The notes beneath the pieces were generated by a model. It was not told the origin of the DNA. It saw only the letters and a list, made by a program, of their open reading frames with translations, and made no database searches. Positions 11,101 to 13,991 of a DNA stretch of 18,156 nt are shown piece after piece (positions within the stretch are counted from its first letter, which is position 1; each line of letters begins with the position of its first letter). A program made the position numbers and the translations under genes. This DNA is from Baffinella frigidus. Taxonomy: Eukaryota > Cryptophyceae > Cryptomonadales > Baffinellaceae. The stretch lies in NCBI GenBank assembly GCA_026770585.1, contig MU646464.1, forward strand, positions 511,428 to 529,583, given 5' to 3'.

Positions 11101-13161
11101 GGAGGGCTTTTCTGGGCCCTGAAGCGGATCAAATCCCTTTTCGAGGCCTGAAATGTTTCAAAGTCTGAAAAGGGGGTGAGTGTAGAGAAAATTTGATCCG
11201 CTTCAGGGCCCAGAAAAGCCCTCCAGGGCCGGAAGCTTGCGTAACGAGCTTATGGATTCCTGGATTCGTTAGAGCGGGTCTCTTATTAGTTGACCCGATT
11301 TCGCATCGGAGCATCAAACAAAATCAGTCAATTTGTGTAGTAATTTTCATCGTGAGAAAAAAAGAATTTCCATTTCAACGAAAATTACTCTGGTACGCGA
11401 GGTTCTGGTACGCGAATTTTAGGTCTAAAATTAGGCCACGCGAGGGCCTAAAATGCGAGGCCTCGCGTATCCTAATCGCGTGGTTTTCTGTGACTCGGGG
11501 CAGAGCGGAGGACTGGAGAAGGTTTCCTGGCTCCCTGCTTTCCTGGATTCGTTACCGTAACGTCACCGTAATTTGGTGTGGCGTGGCAGCGGCGGAGCGC
11601 CTGAGCAAATCGAGGGTTTTCGATGTCCCATTGCAAGGCACAATGGCTCCACGGACGCCGGAATCCGGCGGCCTCCAAGGGAAATACGTGGCCTCAAATT
11701 CGACGATTTGCTCAGGCTATGAGGGTTGGTGGTTGGCAGGGGCGGAGCGCGGAGCTCGAGAAGGACGTGCAGAGGCAGTGGGAGAGCGGCCCGGCCAAGA
11801 TGCGCTTTATCGACAACCAGGTTGCGAGCCCCACCTTCATCCAGGGAAACATATTCCTTCTGTATCCTTCTTTAGAAGCTGGCAACGAAAATTACTACAC
11901 TTTTGGGTCATGCTAGTCCACTCGAGAACGCTAGAGGGGTCTATTTAAAACCTTCAGGGCTGGACCAGATTTTAAATGTGCGGTCGTAAAAGGATTTTAA
12001 AGGGCCGTGTCAAAGAAGAAGAGAATATTCGAGAATAGATTAAAAGAGTTGCGCCTGTCAAACAATTAGAGATTCCGTCTTTCTATACGAAATCCCTGAT
12101 CATTATAAAAACGATCACGAATTTCGGATAAGATTGACGAACCTCGTGTCTGTCTTGAACAATTGTTTTGCATGGCTAAAAGGGGAGTTGCTTCCAACGA
12201 GGGTCGGGTCCCGGACGTGACTGGTACAAATTTTAAAATCCCACATTTAAATAGGCCCCAGCAGCGTTCTCGTGTGGGTAGATAGTAAACCATTTGTGTA
12301 GTAATTTGCGTTGCCAGATTCTAAAAGAAAAATACGTTTCCCCGGGTGAACCTCCCGCTTCAGGCCTGTCTCGGGAGCAGAAAACGGCCTGCCTCCCCGG
12401 CATTTTACGACGGGAACGAGGAAGCATGGCTTTTCTGCAGAACAAGTTCCGGTGTCCGCCTATGTTGGGAGCTCGAAGAACCTAAAGGACCTAAAGGACC
12501 TAACGTCACTGTCTCTCTCCCCGTCAGCCCTGACGCCCCCCCTGCCTCCCCGGCACGTTGCACCGAATTTATGGGGGGGGGGGGGGTTACACAGGGAACT
12601 GGGGGAATATGGTAGAGGGGGGGGGGGGGGGGCAGACGACAGATTATGGCGTGGTCATATGCTCCTAGGACTAGGCCTACTGGAGGACCCTACTGATGGT
12701 GACGCCCCACCCCCTTGTGACACCTTCTTCTTCTTCTTCTTCTTCTTCATTAACCTCTTCAAGTCCCTGTAAACAGGTCCTAGGCCTACTGGATAGTGAT
12801 CACCTTACTAACTACGCACCGTTTGCCCTGATGGGCAGGTGGTGGCGAGCAAGGGGGAGCGATTCATCTACGCCAAGACCAAGAACGCTGTCCTCGACCC
12901 CAAGGACCCCAAGGTACCCTGAACCCTGAACCCTGAGCCCTGAACACTAAACCATAAACCATAAACCATAAACCATACACCATAAACCATAAACCATAAA
13001 CCATAAACCATACACCGTACACCATAAACCATACACCCTAAGCCCTAAACCCTAAACCCTAAACCCACTGTACCCTAAACCCTACACCGGTGTGGCAGAC
13101 GATGGTGAGTCTCAAGATCCTTGCCAAGAAGAAGGGCGGCCCCTCGCCCAACTTCAAGTGA
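27..13161 (+). CDS. CUE-domain protein gene, ten exons, 5' partial
   Basis: This is a gene model built by eye, not a continuous reading frame. Ten short exons (listed separately) join into one frame of 828 nt ending in TGA. Intron lengths are about 1358, 447, 1479, 1539, 1788, 2277, 2216, 1018 and 185 bp. The first junction is phase 1 and all others phase 0. Acceptors are mostly GGCAG. Donors are GT except one GC. The product has an N-terminal part with a hydrophobic stretch, an Arg/Glu/Ala-rich helical part, a CUE domain, further charged helices, and a Lys-rich C-terminus ending PSPNFK. CUE domains bind ubiquitin (family knowledge), so a ubiquitin-linked role is inferred; no enzyme domain is seen. 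The exons contain no frameshift, so the gene may be active. Exons 1-3 are less certain than 4-10. The true 5' end is outside the window. Confidence 0.55.
360..541. mobile_element. foldback (MITE-like) element, CTCGAGAA/TTCTCG ends
   Basis: About 30-bp terminal inverted repeats: GTACCGCTCGAGAATGCCAG on the left and CTAGCATTCTCGTGTGGTAC on the right, continuing through GGGGCCTATT / AATAGGCCCC. It contains one copy of the core motif CAACGAAAATTACTACAC at 472-489. It has no coding capacity and lies in intron 1. Related ends occur at 6900-6930, 8693-8876, 11924-11950 and 12248-12277. Confidence 0.6.
651..789 (+). repeat. 139-bp structured element, copy 1
   Basis: Begins CTACTTAGCAG and ends CTGCTAAATGG, so the ends pair. 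An internal hairpin has the stem CCCCGG/CCGGGG with loop ATTT. This is the most diverged of three copies but aligns with the others without any gap over 139 bp. Either a tiny foldback transposon or a structured RNA. Strand is arbitrary. Confidence 0.6.
863..981. repeat. 33-bp tandem repeat, about 3.5 units
   Basis: Units start near 866, 897, 929 and 962 and share AAACTCGCACCTGTTCATGA, diverging to the right. No coding sense. It ends at CGTCCGCGTGACCGG, a 15-mer that recurs at about 6681-6695. Confidence 0.6.
1275..1439. mobile_element. foldback element with GAAATTTCGGGGGGGGCGAA core, copy 1
   Basis: Ends TCTAGC / GCTAGA. Inside, GGTGAGCCCAAATC occurs at both ends in direct orientation, and the centre holds AAATTCGCCC ... 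GGGGCGAATC. The same core is found in the element at 15743-15899, whose arms are better preserved. Lies in intron 1. Confidence 0.5.
1494..1573 (+). CDS. exon 2 of the CUE gene, Arg/Glu/Ala-rich helix
   Basis: The acceptor is TTTGGCAG (ending 1493). With one base carried over from exon 1 the frame reads RVHAGREAAAREAEAHAEAK and ends RRTAEQ at 1573. Composition is typical of a charged coiled-coil-like helix. A second open frame exists (RGCTRGGK...), so the choice rests on phase agreement with exons 1 and 3 and on composition. The exon stops at GAGCAG|GCACCG, where a 346-bp foldback element begins. The 8 bp GAGCAGGC recur at the start of exon 3, as if one exon had been split by an insertion. 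Confidence 0.45.
1575..1920. mobile_element. 346-bp foldback element with about 66-bp arms
   Basis: Left arm 1575-1643 (CACCGTTGACATTCCTTCCC ...) and right arm 1852-1920 (... GGAATGTCCAACGGTG) are about 90% identical as inverted repeats by eye. The interior has two further hairpins: GGGATGC/GCATCCC near 1648-1667 and CCTCCGTTA/TAACGGAGG near 1811-1836. It fills most of the intron between exons 2 and 3, and its left end touches the exon 2 boundary. Confidence 0.7.
1921..2020 (+). repeat. degenerate CCCACACCC/CCCTAAA tract ending intron 2
   Basis: A C-rich tract (CACACTCCCACACCCC, CACCCTAAACGG) followed by a G-run and GTGAGCAG. It supplies the pyrimidine tract for exon 3 and has the same CCCTAAA-sense orientation as the gene. 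Confidence 0.45.
2021..2155 (+). CDS. exon 3 of the CUE gene, acidic then Arg/Glu helix
   Basis: It follows GTGAGCAG (ending 2020) and continues exon 2 in phase 0. It encodes ARSRPGPEEEEEGVEAVAAR, then a charged helix (RESAEQREREDVAEAL) and VARTRL. The donor is taken as CTG|GTCGAG at 2155; TAC|GTTGCC at 2137 is also phase 0 and cannot be excluded. Five GAG codons in a row make a small trinucleotide run, so the Glu tract may vary in length. No domain is recognised; it probably lies just N-terminal of the CUE domain as a linker or coiled coil. Confidence 0.45.
2201..2323. repeat. degenerate core-motif element with a long palindrome
   Basis: Starts with a degenerate minus-strand core motif (GTGTGGTAGTTTTCATTGG). 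Then the inverted repeat GTTGGTCACGTGTCGACC (2220-2237) / GGTCGACACGTGGCCAAC (2247-2264), 17 of 18 pairs. Then CTACAGTCGACATTTATACT ... TAGCCTCGTGT, which matches 8829-8872. Confidence 0.5.
2599..2760. mobile_element. 162-bp foldback element, CCTACGGTAGGAGG family, copy 1
   Basis: Nearly its whole length is an inverted repeat: ATAGGCCAACGGCCTGGAAA at the left and TTTTCAGGCCGTTACCCTAT at the right, running through GGCATTGCCTARGACCTCCT to a centre near GGATCCTCGGACC. A second copy (14431-14592) has exactly the same length and a third (3737-3873) is truncated. Confidence 0.75.
2822..2960 (+). repeat. 139-bp structured element, copy 2
   Basis: Ends CCACTTAGCAG / CTGCTAAGTGG pair perfectly. The internal stem is TCGCCCGG / CTGGGCGA with loop ATTT, where C-G pairs of the other copies are replaced by G-C. 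It shares AATGGATAAGATTCTAGT with copy 3 at the same offset (68). Confidence 0.65.
3065..3200. mobile_element. 136-bp foldback element with about 51-bp arms
   Basis: Left arm starts ATCTCCATACAAGTATTAAT and contains CAACGAAAATTACTACAC (3098-3115). The right arm contains the inverse core GTGTAGTAAATTTCGTTG (3148-3165) and ends TTGTGGAGAT. Only a few mismatches. AT-rich compared with its surroundings. Confidence 0.75.
3213..3292. repeat. imperfect tandem duplication around CCTCGAGCGATCG
   Basis: TGGCCAAAGCCACGCCTGCA plus CCTCGAGCGATCGG at 3213-3246 is repeated at 3262-3292 with an indel. No reading frame linked to the main gene is seen here. From 3300 to 3600 I see only weakly protein-like open frames and no clear feature. 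Confidence 0.45.
3635..3709 (+). CDS. exon 4 of the CUE gene, N-terminal half of the CUE domain
   Basis: It encodes GGDLG, then QLQELFPHVRPRHLRGALAQ. This matches the first two helices of a CUE domain: the L-F-P here corresponds to the conserved M-F-P ubiquitin-contact motif, followed by the helix that usually reads vv..aL. The donor is CAG|GTGACG at 3709/3710, phase 0. The acceptor is uncertain: GCAGAGCAG gives phase 0 at 3635, while GTCAG at 3618 or GGCAG at 3629 would lengthen the exon by 5-16 bases in other phases. The last part of the exon and its donor are copied at 3873-3923. The domain is completed by exon 5. Confidence 0.65.
3737..3873. mobile_element. CCTACGGTAGGAGG-family foldback, copy 3, truncated
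   Basis: The left end ATAGGGTAACGGCCTGAAGA is complete. The right arm stops after GTATGCCTAACTAC and lacks the terminal 24 bases seen in the other copies. At exactly that point a copy of the exon 4 edge begins, so truncation and exon-edge duplication probably arose in one event. The centre is inverted relative to copies 1 and 2. Confidence 0.65.
3873..3923 (+). repeat. copy of the exon 4 3' edge with donor
   Basis: About 51 bp repeating 3672-3723: ACGTGCGCCC, CACCTACGCGGAGCCTTGGC, CAG|GTGACGCCC. A few substitutions only. The second donor is intact, so an alternative splice to exon 5 would need only an AG upstream. Confidence 0.7.
3923..4097. mobile_element. TAGAGCG foldback element, copy 1
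   Basis: Terminal repeats TAGAGCGCTGCGCAGAGAAG / TTCTCTGCACATCGCTCTA continue through GTTGGCCAC and CCATTTTGKCCACTTTTGAG. The ends read TA...TA, as for elements that insert at TA. A second copy in opposite orientation is at 7745-7920. Removing it joins CCCGGA to ACTCCCCGCAG, which matches the sequence after the first exon 4 edge (CCCAGATCCCCGCAG). Confidence 0.75.
4218..4298. repeat. CT microsatellite 1
   Basis: (CT)n broken by CGCGCG and a few other interruptions, in the intron between exons 4 and 5. All four CT arrays of this intron show pyrimidines on the coding strand. Confidence 0.85.
4400..4487. repeat. tandem AATAGTCTATGC repeats with hairpin
   Basis: GATACAATAG TCTATG CTATTGTATC (about 4406-4431) is a perfect 10-bp stem. 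AATAGTCTATGCTATTGTAT then recurs downstream at about 4467. Confidence 0.6.
4540..4690. repeat. CT/CCCT array turning into GA array
   Basis: (CT)n and (CCCT)n up to about 4650, then CTCGAGAGAGAG and (GA)n with a GCGCGCGC insert up to 4688. The switch makes a long foldback centred on the CTCGAG at about 4648-4653. It is flanked by two copies of ACGCGATGCACACACNCTCT (about 4526 and 4798). Confidence 0.8.
4812..4888. repeat. CT microsatellite 3
   Basis: (CT)n with regular CTCGCTCT interruptions, plus-strand pyrimidine. Confidence 0.85.
4968..5080 (+). repeat. two degenerate copies of the exon 5 5' edge
   Basis: CATCATTCCGAAACGTCAG|GTGGGCGGGGAGC and GTCATTCTGAAACGGCAG|GCGGGCGGGGAGC repeat the acceptor and first bases of exon 5 (GGCAG|GCGGGCGGGGAGC). 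Each is followed by unrelated sequence; the second runs into a CT array. A weaker third copy (GGCGCTGTCCCCGCGACAG) is at about 4922. Confidence 0.65.
5088..5224. repeat. CT microsatellite 4
   Basis: (CT)n with CGCTCGCTCGCGCG interruptions, ending 25 bp before exon 5. It can serve as the pyrimidine tract of the true acceptor. Confidence 0.85.
5249..5305 (+). CDS. exon 5 of the CUE gene, C-terminal half of the CUE domain
   Basis: Between acceptor CGGCAG and donor GAG|GTGCCC, phase 0 on both sides, it encodes AGGELSEAIEKLVGQLELE. This is the third CUE helix: the GG-D/E turn, the conserved Ala-Ile pair and a leucine pair, here L-V instead of the common L-L. Joined to exon 4 it gives a complete domain of about 40 residues, which is the strongest evidence that exons separated by 1.5 kb belong together. 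Degenerate copies of its acceptor region lie at about 4989-5004 and 5061-5080, and a weaker one at about 4921-4945. Confidence 0.7.
5656..5784. mobile_element. 129-bp foldback element, CTAGCTCTG ends
   Basis: CTAGCTCTGTCCGAGTAAAT ... GCGTCA on the left and TGACGTGCTC ... TTTACTCGCACAGATCTAG on the right, about 30-bp arms with several mismatches. The AT-rich centre has a TTTAGACGCCTAAA palindrome. The stretch 5306-5655 holds a C-run, a G/GA-run and otherwise nothing I can call. Confidence 0.5.
5790..6240. other. stretch without a gene; weak inverted repeats
   Basis: No exon-like frame with splice signals. GCTGTGTGGAAGG/GCTGTGTGGAGAGG repeat at about 5982 and 6042. A weak inverted pair CGACGGAAGGGGTTTGTAC (6073) / GTACAAACCAACGCTGTCG (6162). 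GACTTTTTCGGGGCCCTT (about 6223-6240) recurs inverted at about 6730-6747. Confidence 0.4.
6363..6430. repeat. CGATACGCCTACC hairpin and tandem copies
   Basis: CGATACGCCTACC TTGC GGTAGGCGTATCG is a perfect 13-bp stem at 6363-6392, followed by two more direct copies of ATCGATACGCCTACC. Able to form a cruciform. No function can be assigned. Confidence 0.65.
6537..6777. repeat. GGAAACCGCTCTACGATTGAATC repeats and inverted GGCAGAAACGCG
   Basis: CGGAAACCGCTCTACGA occurs at about 6538, 6556 and 6755, the last two extended by TTGAATC. GGCAGAAACGCG (6580) and CGCGTTTCTGCC (6715) are inverted, suggesting a nested foldback of roughly 150 bp. Confidence 0.5.
6793..7080 (-). repeat. tandem duplication of a core-motif element (2.3 copies)
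   Basis: About 92 bp at 6793-6884 is repeated at 6935-7025 at roughly 90% identity, each starting AAAGCATTTGTG, then the minus-strand core motif (6801-6819, 6943-6960), then GCGATAAGCTCCRGGACGGA. A partial third copy (TATATTCTCTGCGAT) ends at about 7070, close to exon 6. A TTCTCGTGTGG element end lies between the copies. Confidence 0.65.
7094..7180 (+). CDS. exon 6 of the CUE gene, charged helix
   Basis: The acceptor is CATGGCAG and the donor CTG|GTACAC, phase 0 on both sides. It encodes AAAVSEEVLREQAVQSDQEY and then REVMRERAL. The REQ...DQEY pattern recalls the helix before the UBX domain in FAF-type ubiquitin adaptors (family knowledge), but no UBX domain is visible downstream, so this is only a resemblance. 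The exon's 3' edge (CATGCGCGAGCGGGCCCTGG) is copied twice more in the intron, near 7291-7312 and 7369-7384, the first copy with its own GT donor. Confidence 0.6.
7202..7384 (+). repeat. 21-bp tandem repeat with copies of the exon 6 3' edge
   Basis: Six units of GACTGTCTCGTATATGCGCAT (7202-7287 and 7333-7376), interrupted and followed by CATGCGCGAGCGAGCCCTGG (about 7291) and GCGCGAGCGAGCCCTG (about 7369), which repeat the end of exon 6. Next to it, CTCTACCACTCTTGCCCAGT occurs at about 7425 and 7447, with a related third at about 7488. Confidence 0.65.
7745..7920. mobile_element. TAGAGCG foldback element, copy 2
   Basis: TAGAGCGGTGTGCCGAGAAG ... TTCTCTGCACAGCGCTCTA, the same family as 3923-4097 but in reverse orientation and one base longer. 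Preceded by CAGGGGCGTGGGACTCTCCCCTG; the part CGTGGGACTCTCCCCTT recurs at about 10639. Confidence 0.75.
8287..8433 (-). repeat. inverted copy of exon 7, its acceptor and intron flank
   Basis: Read on the minus strand it repeats 9368-9513 almost base for base: intron flank with GTATACACATGGTGCAC, GATCGTGACTGGGCGGGTGG, the acceptor GGCAG, and 56 nt of exon 7. It has no downstream donor, so it is a pseudo-exon. Confidence 0.75.
8359..8620. repeat. GTGCACATATA foldback and degraded third copy of the exon 7 edge
   Basis: About 75-bp arms 8359-8433 and 8515-8588 (CCCAGTCACGATCTG ... CAGATCGTGACTGGG family) flank tandem TGGTGCACATATACA units. The right arm is followed by GGGTGGGTGGGGTGACCGACG, a decayed version of the exon 7 acceptor region. 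Confidence 0.6.
8693..8876. mobile_element. foldback element with CCACACGAGGCTACC ends
   Basis: CCACACGAGGCTACCCCTGC / GCATAGGTAGCCTCGTGTGG with AACAGAATAAA next to each end. A half core motif TGAAAATTACTACAC at 8811-8825. The right half matches 2277-2319. Further right, TTAATTAGGGCC is repeated at about 8911 and 8931. Confidence 0.55.
9009..9150. mobile_element. core-motif foldback element
   Basis: TCTGATCCGGGAACGATTAT ... CACGAAAATTACTTCAC (9049-9065) against GTGTAGTGACTTTTGTTGCC (9090-9109) ... GGTCCCGGATTAAATCTGA; arms of about 58 bp with several mismatches. The right arm, CCAGAGTCTTAAAATAAAAA, resembles 12313-12335, so this is one family. Confidence 0.6.
9325..9447 (+). repeat. GTGCACATATA repeat before exon 7
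   Basis: TGGTGCACATATATGCA units followed by CGTATATACGTATGTGTATA and CAGATCGTGACTGGG. It is the partner of the inverted copy at 8343-8433 and ends 11 bp before the exon 7 acceptor. Confidence 0.6.
9458..9523 (+). CDS. exon 7 of the CUE gene
   Basis: Acceptor GGGGGCAG, donor GAG|GTTGTC, phase 0 on both sides. It encodes TRYDVGTNAEKQESGKKVQ plus LRE. Most of this exon (56 of 66 nt), with its acceptor and about 90 bp of the preceding intron, is present as an inverted copy at 8287-8433. Between the two copies the exon differs by three substitutions, two of them silent in this frame, which favours this frame over the two other open frames. No domain is recognised. Confidence 0.55.
9541..9700. 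repeat. CT/CCCT array after exon 7
   Basis: Imperfect (CT)n with CCC and TGTCTCC interruptions, pyrimidines on the coding strand, starting 18 bp after the exon 7 donor. Confidence 0.8.
9753..9920. repeat. 9-bp minisatellite, consensus TATGAGAGC
   Basis: About 18 diverged units in exact 9-bp register. Being a multiple of three, it reads on the plus strand as Tyr-Glu/Gln-Ser tripeptides (YQSYQSYPS, YESQANYASYASYQN) with one in-frame TAG near 9827. No splice sites tie it to the gene, so it is listed as a repeat. Confidence 0.65.
10284..10414. repeat. foldback with CAGTGGGCTTCGCAG arms
   Basis: CAGTGGGCTTCGCAG (about 10287) / CTGCGAAGCCCACTG (about 10397) enclose a second hairpin ATTTCGACC/GGTCGAAAT (about 10304-10329). 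From 10415 to 10780 frames are open on both strands but I see no convincing exon. Confidence 0.55.
10775..10815. repeat. GGTACAAAAAG short tandem repeat
   Basis: GCGGTACAAAAAGGGTACAA and GCCGGTACAAAAAG. Minor. Confidence 0.5.
10879..10986 (+). repeat. two hairpins and a degenerate exon 8 edge copy
   Basis: CACCGTCCCGCC TCG GGCGGGATGGTG (12-bp stem, about 10880-10906) and ACCGCGG/CCGCGGT near 10931-10950. Then ACGTGGCAG|GGAAGGAGCGCGGGGCTGG, resembling exon 8 (GGCAG|GGGCGGAGCGCGGAGCTCG), which ends in TTTAGGGTTTAGG. Confidence 0.5.
10983..11078 (+). repeat. GGATTTATGGGTTTAT minisatellite
   Basis: Begins with TTTAGGGTTTAGG and continues as ATTCCTGGATTTATGGGTTT units. It is interrupted by the foldback at 11079-11246 and resumes as TTATGGATTCCTGGATTCG. 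This TTTAGGG stretch is the one case of opposite orientation inside the plus-strand gene. Confidence 0.6.
11079..11246. mobile_element. 168-bp foldback element, CGTCACGCAAGCTTCC arms
   Basis: Arms of about 54 bp with two or three mismatches: CGTCACGCAAGCTTCCAGCC ... GAAGCGGATCAAA against TTTGATCCGCTTC ... GGAAGCTTGCGTAACG. Inserted into the minisatellite, so younger than it. Confidence 0.8.
11331..11480. repeat. core-motif pair and GCGAGGCCTCGC palindromes
   Basis: GTGTAGTAATTTTCATCG (about 11336) and CAACGAAAATTACT (about 11382) face each other. Then TACGCGAGG, TTAGGTCTAAAATTAGGCC and GCGAGGCCTCGC, a set of nested short inverted repeats. Confidence 0.5.
11599..11717. mobile_element. foldback element with GCCTGAGCAAATCG ends
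   Basis: Perfect 14-bp ends GCCTGAGCAAATCG / CGATTTGCTCAGGC, about 119 bp long. It sits directly inside a degenerate copy of the exon 8 edge (GTGGCAGCGGCGGAGC), 23 bp before the true exon 8. Confidence 0.65.
11740..11820 (+). CDS. exon 8 of the CUE gene
   Basis: Acceptor TTGGCAG, donor CAG|GTTGCG, phase 0 on both sides. It encodes GRSAELEKDVQRQWESGPAK and then MRFIDNQ. The frame stays open past the donor into a 0.5-kb foldback element starting near 11841, so a longer read-through exon is possible, but splicing to 12839 keeps phase and joins RFIDNQ to VVASKGERF. Degenerate copies of its 5' edge with an AG acceptor occur at about 10960-10986, 11501-11521 and 11587-11600. Confidence 0.6.
11841..12347. 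mobile_element. about 507-bp compound foldback element
   Basis: Arms of about 110 bp: GGAAACATATTCC, a TTCTTTAGAAGCTGGCAACG stretch, core motif CAACGAAAATTACTACAC (11882-11899), CACTCGAGAACGCTAGAGGG, TCTATTTA; mirrored by TTTAAATAGGCCCC, AGCGTTCTCGTGTGG, GTGTAGTAATTTGCGTTG and GAAAAATACGTTTCCCCGG. The largest member of the core-motif family, without coding capacity, immediately after exon 8. Confidence 0.7.
12424..12506 (+). repeat. left copy of an inverted repeat flanking exons 9 and 10
   Basis: AAGCATGGCTTTTCTGCAGA ... GTCCGCCTATGTTGGGAGCT ... CCTAAAGGACCTAAAGGACC. The matching inverted copy is at 13190-13275; a partial direct copy is at 14761-14799. Codons in the frame AFLQNKFRCPPMLGARR differ only silently between the two copies, but with only two changes. 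Confidence 0.65.
12571..12634. repeat. two G-runs
   Basis: Runs of about a dozen G each near 12571 and 12617, plus (TTC)n at about 12724-12749. Lengths may be sequencing-sensitive. CCTAGGCCTACTGGA-type duplication at about 12671 and 12780. Confidence 0.7.
12839..12913 (+). CDS. exon 9 of the CUE gene
   Basis: Acceptor ATGGGCAG, donor AAG|GTACCC, phase 0 on both sides. It encodes VVASKGERFIYAKTKNAVLD and PKDPK. The start, GTGGTGGCGAGC, resembles the sequence just after the donor of exon 8 (GTTGCGAGC), as expected if the intron was inserted with a short target duplication. Codon use is GC-rich at third positions, like the other exons. Confidence 0.65.
12914..13092 (+). repeat. intron made of CCATAAA/CCCTAAA repeats
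   Basis: After the donor GTACCC come CCTGAAC units, about fourteen CCATAAA/CCATACA units and then CCCTAAA units, ending CCTACACCGGTGTGGCAG. The intron is 185 bp and essentially all repeat. CTAAA/CTAAAC could serve as branch-point-like sequence (inference). Confidence 0.75.
13099..13161 (+). CDS. last exon of the CUE gene, basic C-terminus and stop
   Basis: After the acceptor TGTGGCAG it encodes TMVSLKILAKKKGGPSPNFK followed by TGA at 13159-13161. The Lys-rich end (AKKKGG) is basic and could contact nucleic acid, membrane or an acidic partner; this is inference. The intron before it is only 185 bp and consists almost wholly of CCATAAA/CCCTAAA repeats. No AATAAA signal is seen close after the stop. 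An inverted repeat shared with 12424-12506 begins about 30 bp downstream. Confidence 0.65.
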   Translation, partial: TMVSLKILAKKKGGPSPNFK

Positions 13162-13189
13162 CCTTTCGCATCTCGTCTCGCTGCAAGTG

Positions 13190-13275
13190 ACCTCTCGTCC
13201 TTTAGGTCCGTTAGGTTCTTCGAGCTCCCAACATAGGCGGACACCGGAACTTGTTCTGTAGAAAGGCCATGCTTC
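13190..13275 (-). repeat. right copy of the inverted repeat, 3' of the CUE gene
   Basis: About 90% identical, inverted, to 12424-12506. On the minus strand it can be read as part of a protein (VPVSAYVGSSKNLTDLKD), open for some 60 codons antisense to the last exon, or as AFLQNKFRCPPMLGARRT then stop. Confidence 0.65.
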
Positions 13276-13361
13276 CTTTCGGATCACATCAAGCCCCCAT
13301 GTACAGAGGATCGCGGCAGAACCTCGCCCGTCAGATCCGCCAGGCAGAGAGAGTGATCGAA

Positions 13362-13479
13362 TACAGGGGTACCTCGCTCATAAGGAGCCGCGCCCAAACC
13401 TAAGACCACTGTAGGGCCATCGATAGACCTACCGTAGGGTCCTAGTGGGGCGGATCTTTATGAACGAGGTACCCCTGTA
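13362..13479. mobile_element. TACAGGGGTACCTCGC foldback, copy 1
   Basis: TACAGGGGTACCTCGCTCAT / GAACGAGGTACCCCTGTA ends. The centre carries CACTGTAGGGCC and ACCGTAGGGTCC. Six copies of this family lie within 2.3 kb and none elsewhere in the window. Confidence 0.8.
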
Positions 13480-13575
13480 CATGCACTCTCCCGCGAGAGG
13501 GAGCCTGTGTTTCTGCACCAGGGTGGCCACCATCACTACAGGAACTGTACAGTGGGGCATAGGGGTTCGCGAGAT

Positions 13576-13697
13576 TACAGGGTTGCCTCGCTCATAAGGA
13601 GGCGCACCCCCCGAGGACCCTACAGTAGGCCGATGCCTGGGGTCCTGCGGTGGTCCTACGAGGTGATGCGGCTCCTTATGCGCGAGGTACCCCTGTG
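13576..13697. mobile_element. TACAGGGGTACCTCGC foldback, copy 2
   Basis: Left end TACAGGGTTGCCTCGCTCAT is mutated; right end GCGCGAGGTACCCCTGT. Centre GGACCCTACAGTAGGCC. Confidence 0.75.
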
Positions 13698-13746
13698 CGT
13701 CACGCGATTATTGTTCCCTGTCGGGCGGGCGATCAAGTGTTCTCCG

Positions 13747-13885
13747 CCACTCAGCAGCGGCCGAGTTTCGTTTCCCCCGGATATCCGGGGGAAACGCGGT
13801 TAGAATTCCAGGGCAATGGATAAGATTCTAGTACAAATCGTGTACATGGACTGTACCCGTGAAGACCTCGGTGGCTGCTAAGTGG
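13747..13885 (+). repeat. 139-bp structured element, copy 3
   Basis: CCACTCAGCAG ... CTGCTAAGTGG. The internal stem is the longest of the three copies: CGTTTCCCCCGG ATAT CCGGGGGAAACG, 12 bp. Shares AATGGATAAGATTCTAGT and ATGGACTGTAYCCGTGAAG with copy 2. Confidence 0.7.
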
Positions 13886-13991
13886 TGGGGGGTGTCTCTC
13901 CGAATGGCTCCGAGGTTTTAGCAGGGCCTCCTCTCTCAGCGACAGAGACGTGTAGAGTGCACACGACCTCTCTGAATGAACTGCCTACCTC

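Noticed and set aside
13747-13885. tRNA-derived SINE (GGTTAGAATTCC resembles a B box)
   Set aside because: No A box lies at the right distance upstream, and copies 1 and 2 do not keep the B-box-like sequence.
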